Shown one piece after another: positions 12,801 through 24,254 of a DNA stretch of 64,000 bases. The notes under the pieces are model-generated. The model searched no databases and had not been told where the DNA came from. It saw only the letters and a program-made list of their open reading frames with translations. Origin of the DNA: Viola odorata. Its lineage: Eukaryota > Streptophyta > Magnoliopsida > Malpighiales > Violaceae. Made by a program: the position numbers and the translations under genes. Each line of letters starts with the position of its first letter. Within the stretch, counting starts at the first letter, position 1. The stretch is taken from assembly GCA_963691705.1 (NCBI GenBank), contig OY829538.1:30276836-30340835 (forward strand), read 5' to 3'.

Positions 12801-13523
12801 TCACTCTGTGACACAGCAAATATGACAGTAGATGGACATAATTCAAATTTTTGGCTGGAGTATTAGTTTGATTGATGTTACCTGAACTGCAAGACTGTTG
12901 AAGTTTTGACCTCTCTTGAAAACATGCTTGTATAGTTGCATTTACTGAATTTTTTACAGTGCATCAAAACTGGCCTTGCAATTAATCAATGTCCAAGCAA
13001 ACAAGAAGTTTTAAGCTACTTTCCTCTTTATTTGCTTGCCATAGGTAGACAGGATCGGGATGTTTGAGCCATTTAGATAATTGGCAATGACTTATGCATA
13101 CTGTTACATGACGTGTTATCTTTCATTTTCTTCAAGTGCAGGTTGGGCAGCAATTATGCATAGGTACAATGATACATCCATAGATTTGTCTGGTGAGTGG
13201 AACGATGTCTGAAAAATTCTTGATGGCTGATTCGATTATTTTCTTGTTGTGTGCTTTTTCGTTTAAGAACTTGGTTTTTTATTAAAGCGGCAGCATCTAT
13301 TCCATGTTGTATCACTCTGTTTGCTTGTTTGCCTGCTGCAATGAGAGGTTGTGCGGACCATGTCTAGGGTTCATGATTCTTGTATATCATTGACACTAGT
13401 TGGATTTCTTTTCAGTTAATGGCTTCAGCAAACAATACTGGACCTTCTTCTGGCCCACAGATAGACTTCTTAAGCGATCTTCACCGAGCAATGCACAACA
13501 CAAATGCCAGCTATGGCAACTAA
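9878..13523 (+). CDS. Spliced plant gene, protein of unknown function
   Basis: Five candidate exons fit GT/AG rules and phase: 9878-9975, 10077-10105, 12110-12304, 13142-13192, 13416-13523. The start is the ATG of MLENPTPAVAPP. Exon 1 is rich in Ala, Ser and Pro and ends in VKRYAPPNQR. Exons 2-3 continue with a basic RNRLNRRKSG stretch and a polar region containing NENFRPRLIALEG-like text. Exon 4 encodes RWAAIMHRYNDTSIDLS. The last exon reads naturally as MASANNTGPSSGPQIDF... to a TAA at 13521. The join of exon 4 (phase 1) to this frame (phase 0) does not work directly. Either an exon is missing or degenerate, or a later donor (GT at about 13207) is used. There is no signal peptide or membrane segment. 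The protein is not one I can name. It looks like a low-complexity, possibly RNA-associated protein, but that is a guess. Confidence 0.6.
10161..10332 (+). repeat. 86-bp tandem duplication in intron 2
   Basis: Two copies beginning CCTGTGTAATGAATAATGG (10161 and 10247) differ at about one base (gaaat versus gacat). This is a very recent intronic duplication. Confidence 0.9.
11842..12020 (+). repeat. Diverged ~100-bp duplication in intron 2
   Basis: The block with CTACCCTTAGATTGCCAAAG and AGTGCTTTATG recurs with substitutions at about 11850 and 11957, indicating an older intronic tandem duplication. Confidence 0.75.
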
Positions 13524-14089
13524 CACTCCTGCATCGCAAACTCAAGATGAGCAATGGTTGTGGACTTTTGCTGCTGTTGTGTCCATTAAAATCCAAAATG
13601 TGCAACTTAATTTATACCTAAAAAAGAATGTGATTTAGCTGACCTGACATATGGTCCGTTCGTGCAAACATGCACTTCTGCGCACGAATGAGCATGTACT
13701 TGTATGATGATACCTGTGCTGGTTTACAAGGCTCTTTATGGGAATTCAGTATCATGCTTTTATTTCCTTCTGCTGGATCGATGAATTGACATCAAGTGTG
13801 CTTGTGTTATATTTTTGTATTTTCTTTGGTTGGGATGTCAGTATAAGATGGTTCAAAACTTCAAATAATAAGTGATTGACCAAAGGGAAAAAGCAGTAAT
13901 TTATACTAGCTAGATGGGAAAGCAGAAAGTCGCATTCATATGTGATATGTCTAGCCAGGGGTTGACCACTCAGTGTTAAGGTTTCAGAAGATGCATTATT
14001 GATTTCTCATCTCCTGATTCTCCCCTTGCCAATCATCACCGCCTCTCCGCCATCATATAGTACCAGTCAACCTGGTCAATGTACATATA
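13524..14089 (+). other. 3' flank of the spliced gene
   Basis: Probably 3' UTR and downstream DNA of the gene ending at 13523. An alternative frame stays open to 13619 if exon 4 splices directly to 13416, but its protein text is less gene-like. Nothing else was recognised. Confidence 0.4.
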
Positions 14090-14091
14090 TA

Positions 14092-14341
14092 CTCCCTCCA
14101 TTTTTTAACGGACGTTAGGAGTCTAAAATTTTGTTCATTTTTAATGGACGTTTTAGTTCAATCAAAGTACTTTCGATCTCACTTGTAAGTAAAAATTATT
14201 TTATTATGAGTCAAAAATAAAAAAATTGAGATTATGAAGCAAATAAAATTTCAAAAGTTGACAGCACTTTTTCAAAATTTGTTCCCTACATAAAAGTTAT
14301 ACCTTCCCTCCAAACATCCATTAAAAAAAGCACCCAGGGAG
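14092..14341. mobile_element. Stowaway-type MITE (250 bp)
   Basis: Begins CTCCCTCCATTTTTT and ends with GGGAG, flanked by TA on both sides (14090-14091 and 14342-14343). The interior inverted segments GGACGTTAGGAGTC/AACATCCATT also match loosely. These are the size, termini and target of Tc1/mariner-derived Stowaway MITEs. Confidence 0.8.
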
Positions 14342-14978
14342 TATGTGCAAGGATATCATCTTCTTTTAATAGGCCGAAAGATGTTATCCAAGGATATACT
14401 TGTTGGGCCATGTACAATTATGATTTATTTTTTGTTAGTATATTTATGAGAATTTAAGAGAATTTGGATGTTTTTAATATATGTAATCTGGAGTGATATT
14501 GTCATATATTGCATTTATGTTAATTATATAAACTTCAATATAAATTTAGAAGATTAATCCTATGCACTCAAGTCAAAATTATTATTATTATTATAAAAAG
14601 GGGGAAAAAAAGTATTGGTTCTGGTTCCAATTATCCAAAATGCTATTGGGTTTTTCTCCAATTTTGTTGTTCGTGACATTTCAATCAAACATTATCAATT
14701 TTTTTTATATAATTTTTTTTGTTAAGAACTAAAATTGTCATCGGTAATGTCAGGATCTAATTTCCTTTTGTATACAGGCGTACGTAGTGTCATGTACATG
14801 CACCGGCCTCACTTTTCCACGTTTGCTAAACCAAATTTTTTTCTCCTTTTTTTCTCCCTCTCTTATGATCTTGTCTCCATATTTCATTTCATCAAATCCT
14901 TGTGATATGTATATAAATACCAGGCAAATTTAGGTTTTTTCCATTGTGCCAATTTTATGAAAAGAGAGCAAAGTCCTG

Positions 14979-16157
14979 CGGATGGTTATTGGTAATATAT
15001 TATTATACCCAACTCATACTCGCAATTAAATATCTATTATTATTTATACTTAATATGTCCAATACCCAATTGGGCATATAATGGATATCCAATTACACCT
15101 ATTTATTTATTATTTCACTTAATAAAATTATTTTACTAAATTATTTTATTTTTTTATAATGAAGTAAAAATTTACTACTTAGATTCGTTTTCACTAGTTA
15201 AGCTCATTTTTTACCGTTTTGGCTCATTTGTTTTACCATTTTGGCTCATTTTTTACTGTTTGTCTCGTTTTTTACCATTTTGGTTCGTTTTTCATCATTT
15301 GGTCTCGTTTCTTACAATTTTTACCGTTTTTTAACTTTAGCTGAATATTCTTCCCCGTAGATCTATAAAAAAAAAATTCAAGCAATTTAAGCTTATATTT
15401 AGGGTCAAAAATACTAGCTATCCCCATTGACTTATGAATCTCATTCCAGTACTAATATTTTATTTTGGGTAATTTACGAGATAAAATAGTACTCCCTCTG
15501 GACCACTTTAATTGACTTTCTGAAACAGTAGCATTCAGTAAAGCAAACACTAAAAAGTCAAGTAAAGTGTACAGTAACATCCCGTAGAAAAATGACAATT
15601 ATTATGGTCCGGAGGGAGTAACAAATAGTAAAAAATTATAAAATTTGGTAAAAAAAATTATAACAAATATAGTAGAATCTAAAACATGAAAAAGAAAATA
15701 TAATTTTTTTTGAATGGTCAAGAATACATCGTATATTTCATGTCTTGAAAAAGAAAATAATTTATGAACAATATAAAACCCATTTATAAAAGATTAAGAA
15801 AAATATGAAAAGTGGATATGTAATTACTAGATTGAAGATTATATTTTTGTAATTTTTAATTTATTTTGTTCAAAATATTAAAGAAGAAGATTGAGTTTTT
15901 ATTACGAAAGAAAAATTAAAAAGATGAGAGAGAGAGGAGAAATGAGAGAGACAACACAGGAAAGGAAAAAAAATTCCTGAGAAGTTGGGAAAAAATGCAG
16001 GTATTTTGTGGGTATTATACCTAATTATATCCGCAATTATAAATACGGGTATTATCCATACCCAAATTATACCCGTTTAAATGAGTAATTACCCGCTCAA
16101 ATGGGTATGTTTATGGGCGGATATGCGAATATGAGTATCCATTGCCATCCTTACTTA
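14979..16157. mobile_element. Candidate non-autonomous DNA transposon with GGATGG ends
   Basis: The left edge reads GGATGGTTATTGGTA, followed by 'acccaactcatactcgc'. The right edge in reverse complement reads GGATGGCAATGGATA, followed by 'ctcatattcgc'. Both flanks are rich in ACCCA/TGGGTA motifs. This resembles common plant hAT-like non-autonomous repeats. No clear 8-bp target duplication was found. The interior is AT-rich, includes a GCTCATTTTTTACCATTTTG-like short repeat (15190-15330), and holds a Stowaway MITE. Confidence 0.35.
15492..15618. mobile_element. Stowaway-type MITE (127 bp)
   Basis: The terminal inverted repeats CTCCCTCTGGACCACTTTAA and, from the other end, CTCCCTCCGGACCATAATAA match at most positions. 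TA flanks both sides (15490-15491 and 15619-15620). Confidence 0.85.
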
Positions 16158-17018
16158 TTATGTTGTTATTATTGCATTTGTTGATTTTTCTCATTCTTTT
16201 TTTTTTTAAAAACCATTTTTTACAAATAGGCAAAAATACGTAAATATTAATTATTCTGACTACATAATTTTTTGGTATCTTCTCTTTAAATAGTGCGGGC
16301 GTCGGAAGTATGCTACCAGATTTCAATATATTACTACTGATATAGCACATAATCAATTTAGATTTTCTTCGTTTTCTATTTCAATAATAATTGATGGGTA
16401 TCTCCTGCTAATAAAATTTGGACTGACAGGCCTATTTGTAGGAATTTTTTTAATATATTTTTTTCAAAGTGAAAGTGAGATATGAATTTGAATTCGAATC
16501 TCTACTTGATATATTTACTACCAGCAAGACAATCAATAAAAAATTATAACAAAATTTGGAACGAATCAATCTCACATTTGGAATGGAAAAAAAAGCATTA
16601 GGGACACTGAAAATAGAGTTTATAATAAAATACAAATTTTTTTAAGGACAGGTAACAAATATCTACTTGTTGTTTGTTGCATCAATTTTGTTAATTTTTT
16701 TTTGTATCATGAATCTTAAACTAGTTACAATGCAAAACGCACGAGTATCCCTGAAAAATACATGCCTCCTGCAACCTGACGATCATACTGACACATATCC
16801 TATCCTATGTTAATTCAAGCAGTATTGTATATCATTGCACTGAACAAAAAATGGGTTGTTATCAGTAACATAAATGATCAGCCAACCAACATGTAATTCA
16901 TTAGTTGTTTGGTTGATGATAAAAATTTCGGTATGGATAGGGATCATCTCACCCCACTTATAAAAAAAAAGAAAAATACATAGGATCATTAGGTACTTAG
17001 TAATTAAACTTTTGATTA
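16158..17018. other. AT-rich intergenic DNA, 3' side of the NdhV-like gene
   Basis: No gene is supported. The segment nearest 17018 should contain the 3' UTR of the minus-strand gene. Antisense ORFs here lack recognisable motifs. Confidence 0.4.
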
Positions 17019-18303
17019 CTATTCTTTCCAGACACGGATGATTCCTTGTGCTGCCAAACGCTTTTCCACCCAAAAGACAACATGTTTTGCTGTAATCTTC
17101 TTCTCATCAATGAGGAAAGGCTCAACAGTGCTTGCCTCAAATCCATATGAGGATAGAGAAAACCCTTTTGGACCTGCTCATTGCTCAACCAATTTTACTA
17201 TATAATCAGATCAAAATAGTAAGTCAGGAATTCGAGTCCTAATTAAACAGTACCTGTGAGAACTCCTTCAGGGAAGAATGCCCAGAATGAGTAGGGAAAT
17301 CCATTCTTTACAAATGAACCTTCCAGCTGATCATGTTTTTAATTTGAGAGGAAAACAAATAAGAATTGATGAATAGGAATAATTAATGACATGGGTGTTG
17401 GGCAAAAACAAAAGCACATTTGTAACAGAAACTGACTCTGTTATCTTGAAAAGAAAGCTCAAGTTCAGTAACGTCAGCTTCAGCTTCAAGAGTCGATTTG
17501 AGTGAAGGAATGACCTCCTCCTCCATCAACTGCAGCAGCGGCTTTACGGGAGCTTTTGCAGCAGCTTTGAGCTTTGGTGGAGCTGCTGCTTTCTTCTCCT
17601 CTGCCTTCACCTCCTCCTTTGCATCGGCAGAAACTACTCAAGAACAAGAGAACAAGAAAAAGAACCCCCAAAAACAAAATTTAATTAGAACTATATATTT
17701 CTACACAACTACAAGCTTCAAATCGACATGGACCTATATACGTTACCTGTGGATGTGGATGTGGATGTTTCCTGCGCGGCGGAGCAACTGATTCTTCTTG
17801 TTGATTTTGCTAACTTGCTAACCATCTGCTGCTCACAACCAACGAAGAAATTGGTCAAAACTATACGCCACATTTTTTCAGTCTCAAGCTTTTGACACTT
17901 ATTCTAACCCTGAAAACCTGGTCTTAGGAAAGGCAATAGGCTAACGTTGTACTGTTGAGGAAAGGCACTAGTTACTACTTACTGAAAAAGAATTTCATTT
18001 TGTTCAACTCATCTGCTCATCATTTGATTTATACAGTATGATTGTAACTAACAATAGTTTACCCAAAAAGAAGTGCTTAAGAATCTAAGAGAATCAAGAA
18101 CTGCTTGCCTTCTCTTTTTTGAAACTTCTATAAACACACCTTGTTAGATAAATGTTAGAAAAATAATAATAAAAGAAGTAGTAAGTACATACCAGAGGGA
18201 GTACTACTACTGTAGATGAGGTGGTTCTTCTTCCATTCTTGTTGAAACGTGAATGCGAGGATGGGAAGCTTGAAACTCCCATTCCTCCACCTCTTGTTGC
18301 CAT
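17019..18303 (-). CDS. ndhV: NdhV-like (DUF2996) chloroplast NDH complex subunit
   Basis: Five minus-strand exons join cleanly in phase to give 204 residues: 18303-18193, 17825-17747, 17633-17437, 17326-17254, 17173-17019. The start is the first ATG (MATRGGGMGVSS). The first ~60 residues are rich in Ser, Thr, Arg and hydroxylated residues with few acidics, as in a chloroplast transit peptide. An Ala/Lys/Pro-rich linker follows. The conserved domain then reads LMEEEVIPSLKSTL, TELELSFQD, GSFVKNGFPYSFWAFFP, and the signature EPFLIDEKKITAKHVVFWV near the C terminus. This matches my memory of DUF2996 proteins of cyanobacteria and of plant NdhV, which stabilises subcomplex E of the thylakoid NADH dehydrogenase-like complex used in cyclic electron flow. 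The family assignment was not checked by search. The exon-3 acceptor has two adjacent AG options that both keep frame. All five exons are intact, so this is probably a functional gene. Confidence 0.75.
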
Positions 18304-19194
18304 CTTGTTCAGTATAGAATCTATCACAACAGTTCTGTTCTCCTAATTATCCTTTTGTTTTGTTCTTTTTCTTCTTCTTTTTAGTCACCAGTCATTTTCC
18401 CCTTAATTTTTTTTTTCTTTTTAAAATTAAAGAAAGAGAATAAAGAAAGAGCAGACCCTTTTAGGGAGCTGAGTACAAACCGGAAGGGAAGAAGAAGCAG
18501 CAGTGGAGAAGAGAGAAGCTTCTGATCCACACAGTTTTGGTTGACTGTATGCCACTGGTTTCTTTCTTCTATTTCTCAGTTTTGGGCACATATATATATA
18601 TATATATATACAAGAAAAAAAAGATTTAAATATTTTGTGGTGCAGTACATGCTTCCAAATTTCCAATCCTATTTATATATTGAATTGTTTGTTTACTATT
18701 GCTATTATGAACCTCAAACATTACATTCTGTCAATCAATTAATCTCCCAGACAACAAAGAAATCCACAATATTACTGTCCTACAGTTGAGGTAAAGATGA
18801 AATTACTGCAAAACTAATCAATTCAACAGTAATCTCTAATGTTCTCCCTGAATAAGGTTACTTTATGTGTCAATCATCAGATGCCTTCTTCTTTACTAAA
18901 AGATACCACAACAAGAGCCTTACAAAATGCTCATCCTTAAGGGATTTGTCAATAACAAGAACTTCCCAATATACAAATCACAGTTCCTTACAGCCCATTT
19001 CCAAGGCAGCAGCTCTGTTTAGATAGAGCATTCAAATTCACAAGTATATACCGAACTGGAGTTGGAAGCTTGGTAGACCAAAACAGTGAGGCTCCGCAAA
19101 GTCGATATCCGAAAGGGTTTTGCCTCCCTCTATACAAAATTGCCAGAATAGAAAATCAAGTGCAAAAGCATCATCAAGATTATGGCACAACTAA
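18304..19194. other. Promoter side of the NdhV-like gene; (TA)n microsatellite
   Basis: Holds the upstream region of the minus-strand gene, with CT/GA-rich DNA at 18355-18450 and a perfect (TA)n run at 18590-18610. No other gene was recognised. Confidence 0.45.
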
Positions 19195-19330
19195 GCCACT
19201 AGGGTTGGTCTGGTGGTGAAGGGTTGGGGAGCCGGACCTTTTCAGAGGTCATGGGTTCAAATGCTTGTAAACCAAAACGAAGATTCTAGCTCAACTCCTT
19301 GAGCACTGACTTGTGGATAAAGGTGTTAAG
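19195..19330 (+). mobile_element. Candidate tRNA-derived SINE
   Basis: An A-box-like stretch GGTCTGGTGGTGAAGGG (19207-19223) is followed about 30 bp later by a B-box-like GGGTTCAAATGC (19253-19264). These are the order and spacing of a polymerase III promoter in plant SINE heads. No target duplication or clear 3' tail was identified. Confidence 0.45.
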
Positions 19331-19496
19331 AGCATTGAAGCTAGCAGCAACGATTGATTTGCAATGTTGAAGAGTAAACAAGATCATGCAATCTTTTCAT
19401 CGACAAAGGGAAGATGATCTACAAAACTTGTATCATTGCTTGCATAGGACGAATGACAATCAAGCATCTATACCAGTTCGTTGCTGAAGATGTACC

Positions 19497-22400
19497 TTAG
19501 GAGGATCTTTGTGTTTTTGAGTTGATCTTCTTCCTTACTGGGCCAGAATTAGTGGACAAACTGTTCTGCTTAAATTTTTGAACCATATTTACAACCTGCA
19601 CAAACAAATAATTTGAGGGACAAGACAAACAAGTTTATAAAGCAATAATAGGCAAGTCAGGAGACAATAGCGAGCTGTGTCATACAGCAGATAGAGCATC
19701 AGATTCAATTAAAAATAAGAACTTACTTGAGAGAATTCAAGTTAAAAACCTCAAACTTGAGAGCACATTTAAAAGGGGGTCATTTTGCAAGTAAAAGGGA
19801 TAAAACTAAAATAAGTATGCCGTTCTATGATGAATTATAAGAGTTTATGTCAATAACAGTGGAATTTGTGACAATTTTGACACTGCTTGCTAACTTTAGG
19901 CATCAGCCAAGACACGATGTGGAAATTTTCTGTTAAGAATACAAGCCAACAAGCACCTCAGCTTCTTAAGAGTATCAAGTAATTACTATTCTCCTAAAAA
20001 AACTACAAGCCCCGAAACCATGTGGATTGTAATTGTAGCATCTCGATCAAGTGAACATATGTAAGGAATTTCATAAGAGTAATTCACACTTTTCAAGGCA
20101 AAATTTAGAGAAACAAGAACATTTTGCTATCAAAACCAGCAACTGACCTACTTCACATGTTAACTGCTAGAGTTATTACTTACATTAGGTACGGGTACAA
20201 TATTGACCGTTAATTAGTCATCATTTGAATTAATCATATAAATAACCATATTACATACCTTTCTTACAGCAGATGTCAATCCCAAGTTTGATAGGGCTTG
20301 CTGTCTACAAATTTCCAGGCCATAGTTCCTTTGTGTTCCTGACTGAACAAGTCCTCCATCCCACCTTCATATGAATATTTGCACTGATCATAATATTGCA
20401 GTTTTGAAGGAATACATCACATTAAATGATTGTCATTGCATAATCATAAGAGCTCATCATTCAAATCATTGATTATGCAATAAACCAAAGACAGCTCAAT
20501 ACACAATAGTTCACACATTTTATCTACAATTTTTTATTTAAACACTAGTTGAGGCCTCATACCTTTAAGATGTACTACCAACAATTCTACATAAACTTTG
20601 AGGCGAATGTGAGTGAAAATATGAATAAATTCTCCAATTTCTTCCCTCTGAACAATGATGCATGTCCTTTGAGGATCAAGTCTGAATGATTTTTTCAGAA
20701 AGCAATCAATTTCTCCTCCTTGTGGTTAAGTCTGCTTCTTTGTCTAACATCACTGTTGGGAACTCCCCAAGGCCAGCAAGCAAACCCTCATCTGGATGCC
20801 TTACAAGAAGAAATTCATTACCAGATTGATCTCCCTCATCTCCATATTGGCTTCGTGAAATCTCAACGACACAAACAGCAGAAAAATCATGTCTTTGTTT
20901 CACCTTGACAACCTTAGTAGGATAATCTGTGACCAGTACTGACTCATCCTGCTTAGAGATTGAAAGAGCACGGCACTGGCCCAAAACAGGACATGAAGAG
21001 CAGTTTGGATTCAATGGAGAGCATATGGTTGCACCGAGTTCCATAAGAGACTGGTTTAAATCCCCAGGACGGCTAGGATCAACTAGTTGAGCTGCTAAAC
21101 TCCTGGTCCAGATCATTATAGTTAAATAAGTACAGAAAGAAACTGCAAAAAGGAATAATGACCTTGTAATAAAATTTTGAGAAGCCAGATGACATTGGTT
21201 TTAACTATCAATTTTCTACGGAAGTCCTTGGTTGAAAGTTATCACTATATATCCTTTACACATCAAGAGAAACAGAGCCATGGGTACCTACGACTCCAGG
21301 AAACTCCAAATGATGCTTAGTGATAGCGGGTATGTAAATTAGTCATATTCTAAGGATAAAGATCTTTAGAGAAGAAGATAGCAAGGGGTCAAAGTTTTCT
21401 TTTGAAGGTCAACTGAAAAAATACAGAGATAGGAAGGGGATATCACATGCAGTTCCATCACCTAAGAGGCCAGAATGTTTCCTCCAAATTAATCAGGCCA
21501 CACTGTACAAAATTATTAAGCTGAGATTTCTCTCAAATTGAAGAATTAAGAAGACCTTTAAATCATAATGGAATTCACACACAAGAAAACTTAAATAAAG
21601 CGAAAATGAGAGTATTAAAAAGGAGTTGAATGTACTGTCCTTCATGTATCAAAATGGAGCTAATATTTGCAACTACTAGAACCATATTTTTTTTGAAAAA
21701 CACTAAAACACTCACCTAAAGCTTTTCACGGTTTTTGTGTCTTTGGGGTTAGCGGAAATTGTCCTCAACCTAGCGAGCACCCTTATCACATTCCCATCAA
21801 CCACAGGCACCACCTGAGATAGGAAACCTTGAAACATTTTTCTACCATATTTCAAAGAGAAAAAAAGTGAAGGGAAAACCTGCTCACCTCTTTGAATGCT
21901 ATAGAGGCAATTGCACCAGCTGTGTAGTCTCCAATTCCTGGAACTTTTAGTAGGGAAGAAACTGTACTGGGAAATCCATCACCGCCAGCATTAATCATTT
22001 TCGCTCCCTACGGATAAGAATCAAGTAATAAATTAATCCTGCTGAGTGACGGATCCACGATTTATATTAGAGGCTGCCCCTGAATTTAAATTTTTGTAAA
22101 TATTTTAAAGGGAAAGAAAGCGAACTGAACGAAAAAATAAAAAAATGCTTAAGAGTATTTGTAGATAAGAAAAATAAATACTGCAGATAAATATTACAAA
22201 TTCGCATATAAATAAATAAATACAACGATAAAATTCTTTATTCGAGCTCCGCAATCAGGAATGACATATCAAACTCCTCGTCGAACTCCATCAAGCTTGT
22301 CAAGCATCACCGCGACGAACATGCGAACAAAATAGACAAATAAACGCGAAAGTAAGGAACTCACAAATAAATTTCAAATGATCAAATAAAAAAAATTAAA

Positions 22401-23717
22401 ACCACCTTACCCATTAAAGTTCGTATTGGTTCAAATATTCGAGCTCATTGATCGATTAATAGAACCCTCTCTCATTTTTCCTTATTGGGTCGCAACCCAT
22501 TTTTCTCATTTTTTCTTTGTTAGGCGTGACCCAACTCTCCCATTTTCTTCCTTTCTTTTCTTTTTTCTTTCTTTTCTTTCTCCTCTTCCACGAACTCACT
22601 CTCTCCTTTTTTTCTTGCCTTTCTTTTTTCCTTCTCTCTTTTTCTTTCTTTTCAAACTCAGCCCTCACATCTCACTCTCCTCTTTTTCTTCCTCTCTTCT
22701 TCCTCGGATGGATTTTGGGTTTAATTTGATTGGATTGGGTTTGGTGGAGCGTTGATGGGTGGATGATTTCTTGGGCAGTGCTGGTGGTGGTTGTGGATTG
22801 GAGAGGAGATCGGTGGTGATTTGAGGAGATCAGCGGTCGGAGGCCGATTTGGTGGTGGTAGCCGGTTTAGTGGTCGGTGTGGGTTGTGGCCGGTTTGGTT
22901 GGGTTGGAGCGAAGGGGCTGAGACGCTGGCCGACGACGGGATGAGGGATCGCGATTAATTTGAGGATTAAGGTTAGGGATTTCAATTTTGAGATTTGGGG
23001 TAGCTAGGTTGGGTTAGGGATTTGGGTGTGGGTTGGTTACTTAGGCTGGGTTGGGTTATTTGTTTGGGTTGGGTTTAAAATTTGGGTTGGGCTTAGTGGG
23101 ATAAATGGATTATTTGTTTGGGTTGGGTTTACATTTTTTTTGTTGATTGGGCCAGGGTGTGTGGTAACCCACCCTGACATTGGGCCAAATCCGCCCCTGT
23201 TTGCTATAGAGGTCGAGGGAATTTTCCTAACAGTGAAGCAGAGGGCCTTATTCTTTTTATGAGAAAAAGAGGACCTTATTCTTTAACATCTGCGAAAGCA
23301 ATGGTCCCCTAAGAACAAAGATCACCCCTAATTAATCAATCACACGTCCCATGGCTGCAAAAGATTCAAGTCTTGACCATCTAATGTTTAGACATAAAAG
23401 CTCAACAATAATGCACATACAAATATCAACTCAATTCAATGGAAATCTCCATCTCTCATCAACCAACAATGCGTAGCAGCAACATAACAATTAAAAGACA
23501 CAACACATTAACCGGTGCTCACCTCTAACAGAAAACGAGACCGCCTGTAATACCCCAAACCAGCCCACATCTCATTCACTTCCTACATAACACAGCAAAC
23601 GAAAAAAATCAATAATTAATAACCACCCACACAAAAAGGCATAAAATTTTATAGTCTTAAGCATATTAACCTCAATAGAAGCCTGAGCCAGATGGTGAAG
23701 AGTGGGCCATTTGAGCA
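19497..23717 (-). pseudogene. MutY/MYH adenine DNA glycosylase, 5'-truncated and frameshifted
   Basis: The family removes adenine mispaired with 8-oxoguanine in base excision repair. Minus-strand exons found: ~23717-23671, 23582-23523, 22007-21888, 21813-21716, 21102-20563, 20364-20259, 19595-19497. They give EVNEMWAGLGYYRR, the helix-hairpin-helix VPGIGDYTAGAIAS, catalytic-Asp motif VPVVDGNVIRVLAR, and an iron-sulfur loop with Cys spacing C-x6-C-x2-C-x5-C (CSPLNPNCSSCPVLGQC). A Nudix-like C-terminal domain (LVRHPDEGLLAGLGEFP) follows. Exons for the N-terminal catalytic part upstream of LKWPTLHHLAQ were not found; homology stops abruptly near 23717. The 540-nt exon has one extra base near 20701, giving a stop right after TTRR. 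The next exon lacks one base (106 instead of 107 nt). It is therefore a likely pseudogene, relatively young because splice sites and motifs are intact. Confidence 0.85.
22040..23200. mobile_element. Candidate transposon insertion in a MutY intron
   Basis: The unusually long intron between the 23523 and 22007 exons starts with GACGGATCCACGATTT-type DNA and ends, read inward from the right, CAGGGGCGGATTTGG. These are similar to terminal motifs of common plant DNA transposons. The interior has a pyrimidine-rich block (22530-22700) and GGGTTGGGTT-rich DNA (22920-23140). ORFs there are low complexity. Boundaries and superfamily are uncertain. Confidence 0.35.
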
Positions 23718-23721
23718 TCCC

Positions 23722-24254
23722 TCACCAGATGGAGTAGGTTTTAGGTGAGGGATCGGGTAGCCAAGGGTAAGGAAGATGAGTGACATGTCTATATAATCGC
23801 CCAAGTTAAAAGATGTATAGTTAGATTCTTAATTATCCTTTGTGCTATATCTATTCATTTTGGTTTAATGCGCTTCCGTTTATACAAACTCTTACCTTTT
23901 CTAGTAAATAAATTTATTAGGCAGCGTGCAACAATGTATATAGGCAATTTTACTTTATTTATTTTAGTAAATTATGTTGTATAATTAATGTTAAATTGAT
24001 TTTGGTCAATAATTTATACGCATCCATGTAATTGTTTTGAAGAATTAAATCATTAGGCATTTAATAAAATGAACAACGTAGCTTAATACGAATTAGATAT
24101 TGTTATAACTATTAGAAGCACGCCATATAAATTGGATTTATTTTTGTAATATTTTAATTGAATTATAGTTAATAAATATTTTAAAAGTTATTATATTCAT
24201 AATAATATTTAATTCTAAAGTGATTTTTGGTTGATATATTGGTAGGCATTTACA
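23722..24254. other. AT-rich DNA between MutY remnant and LINE
   Basis: No gene found. This is where the missing MutY exons should lie if the gene were intact; no MutY motif was seen on the minus strand. Confidence 0.45.

Noticed and set aside
22426..22755. 109-aa ORF rich in Phe/Leu/Ser
   Set aside because: Lies in a pyrimidine-rich block within a probable transposon in a MutY intron; low complexity, no motif.
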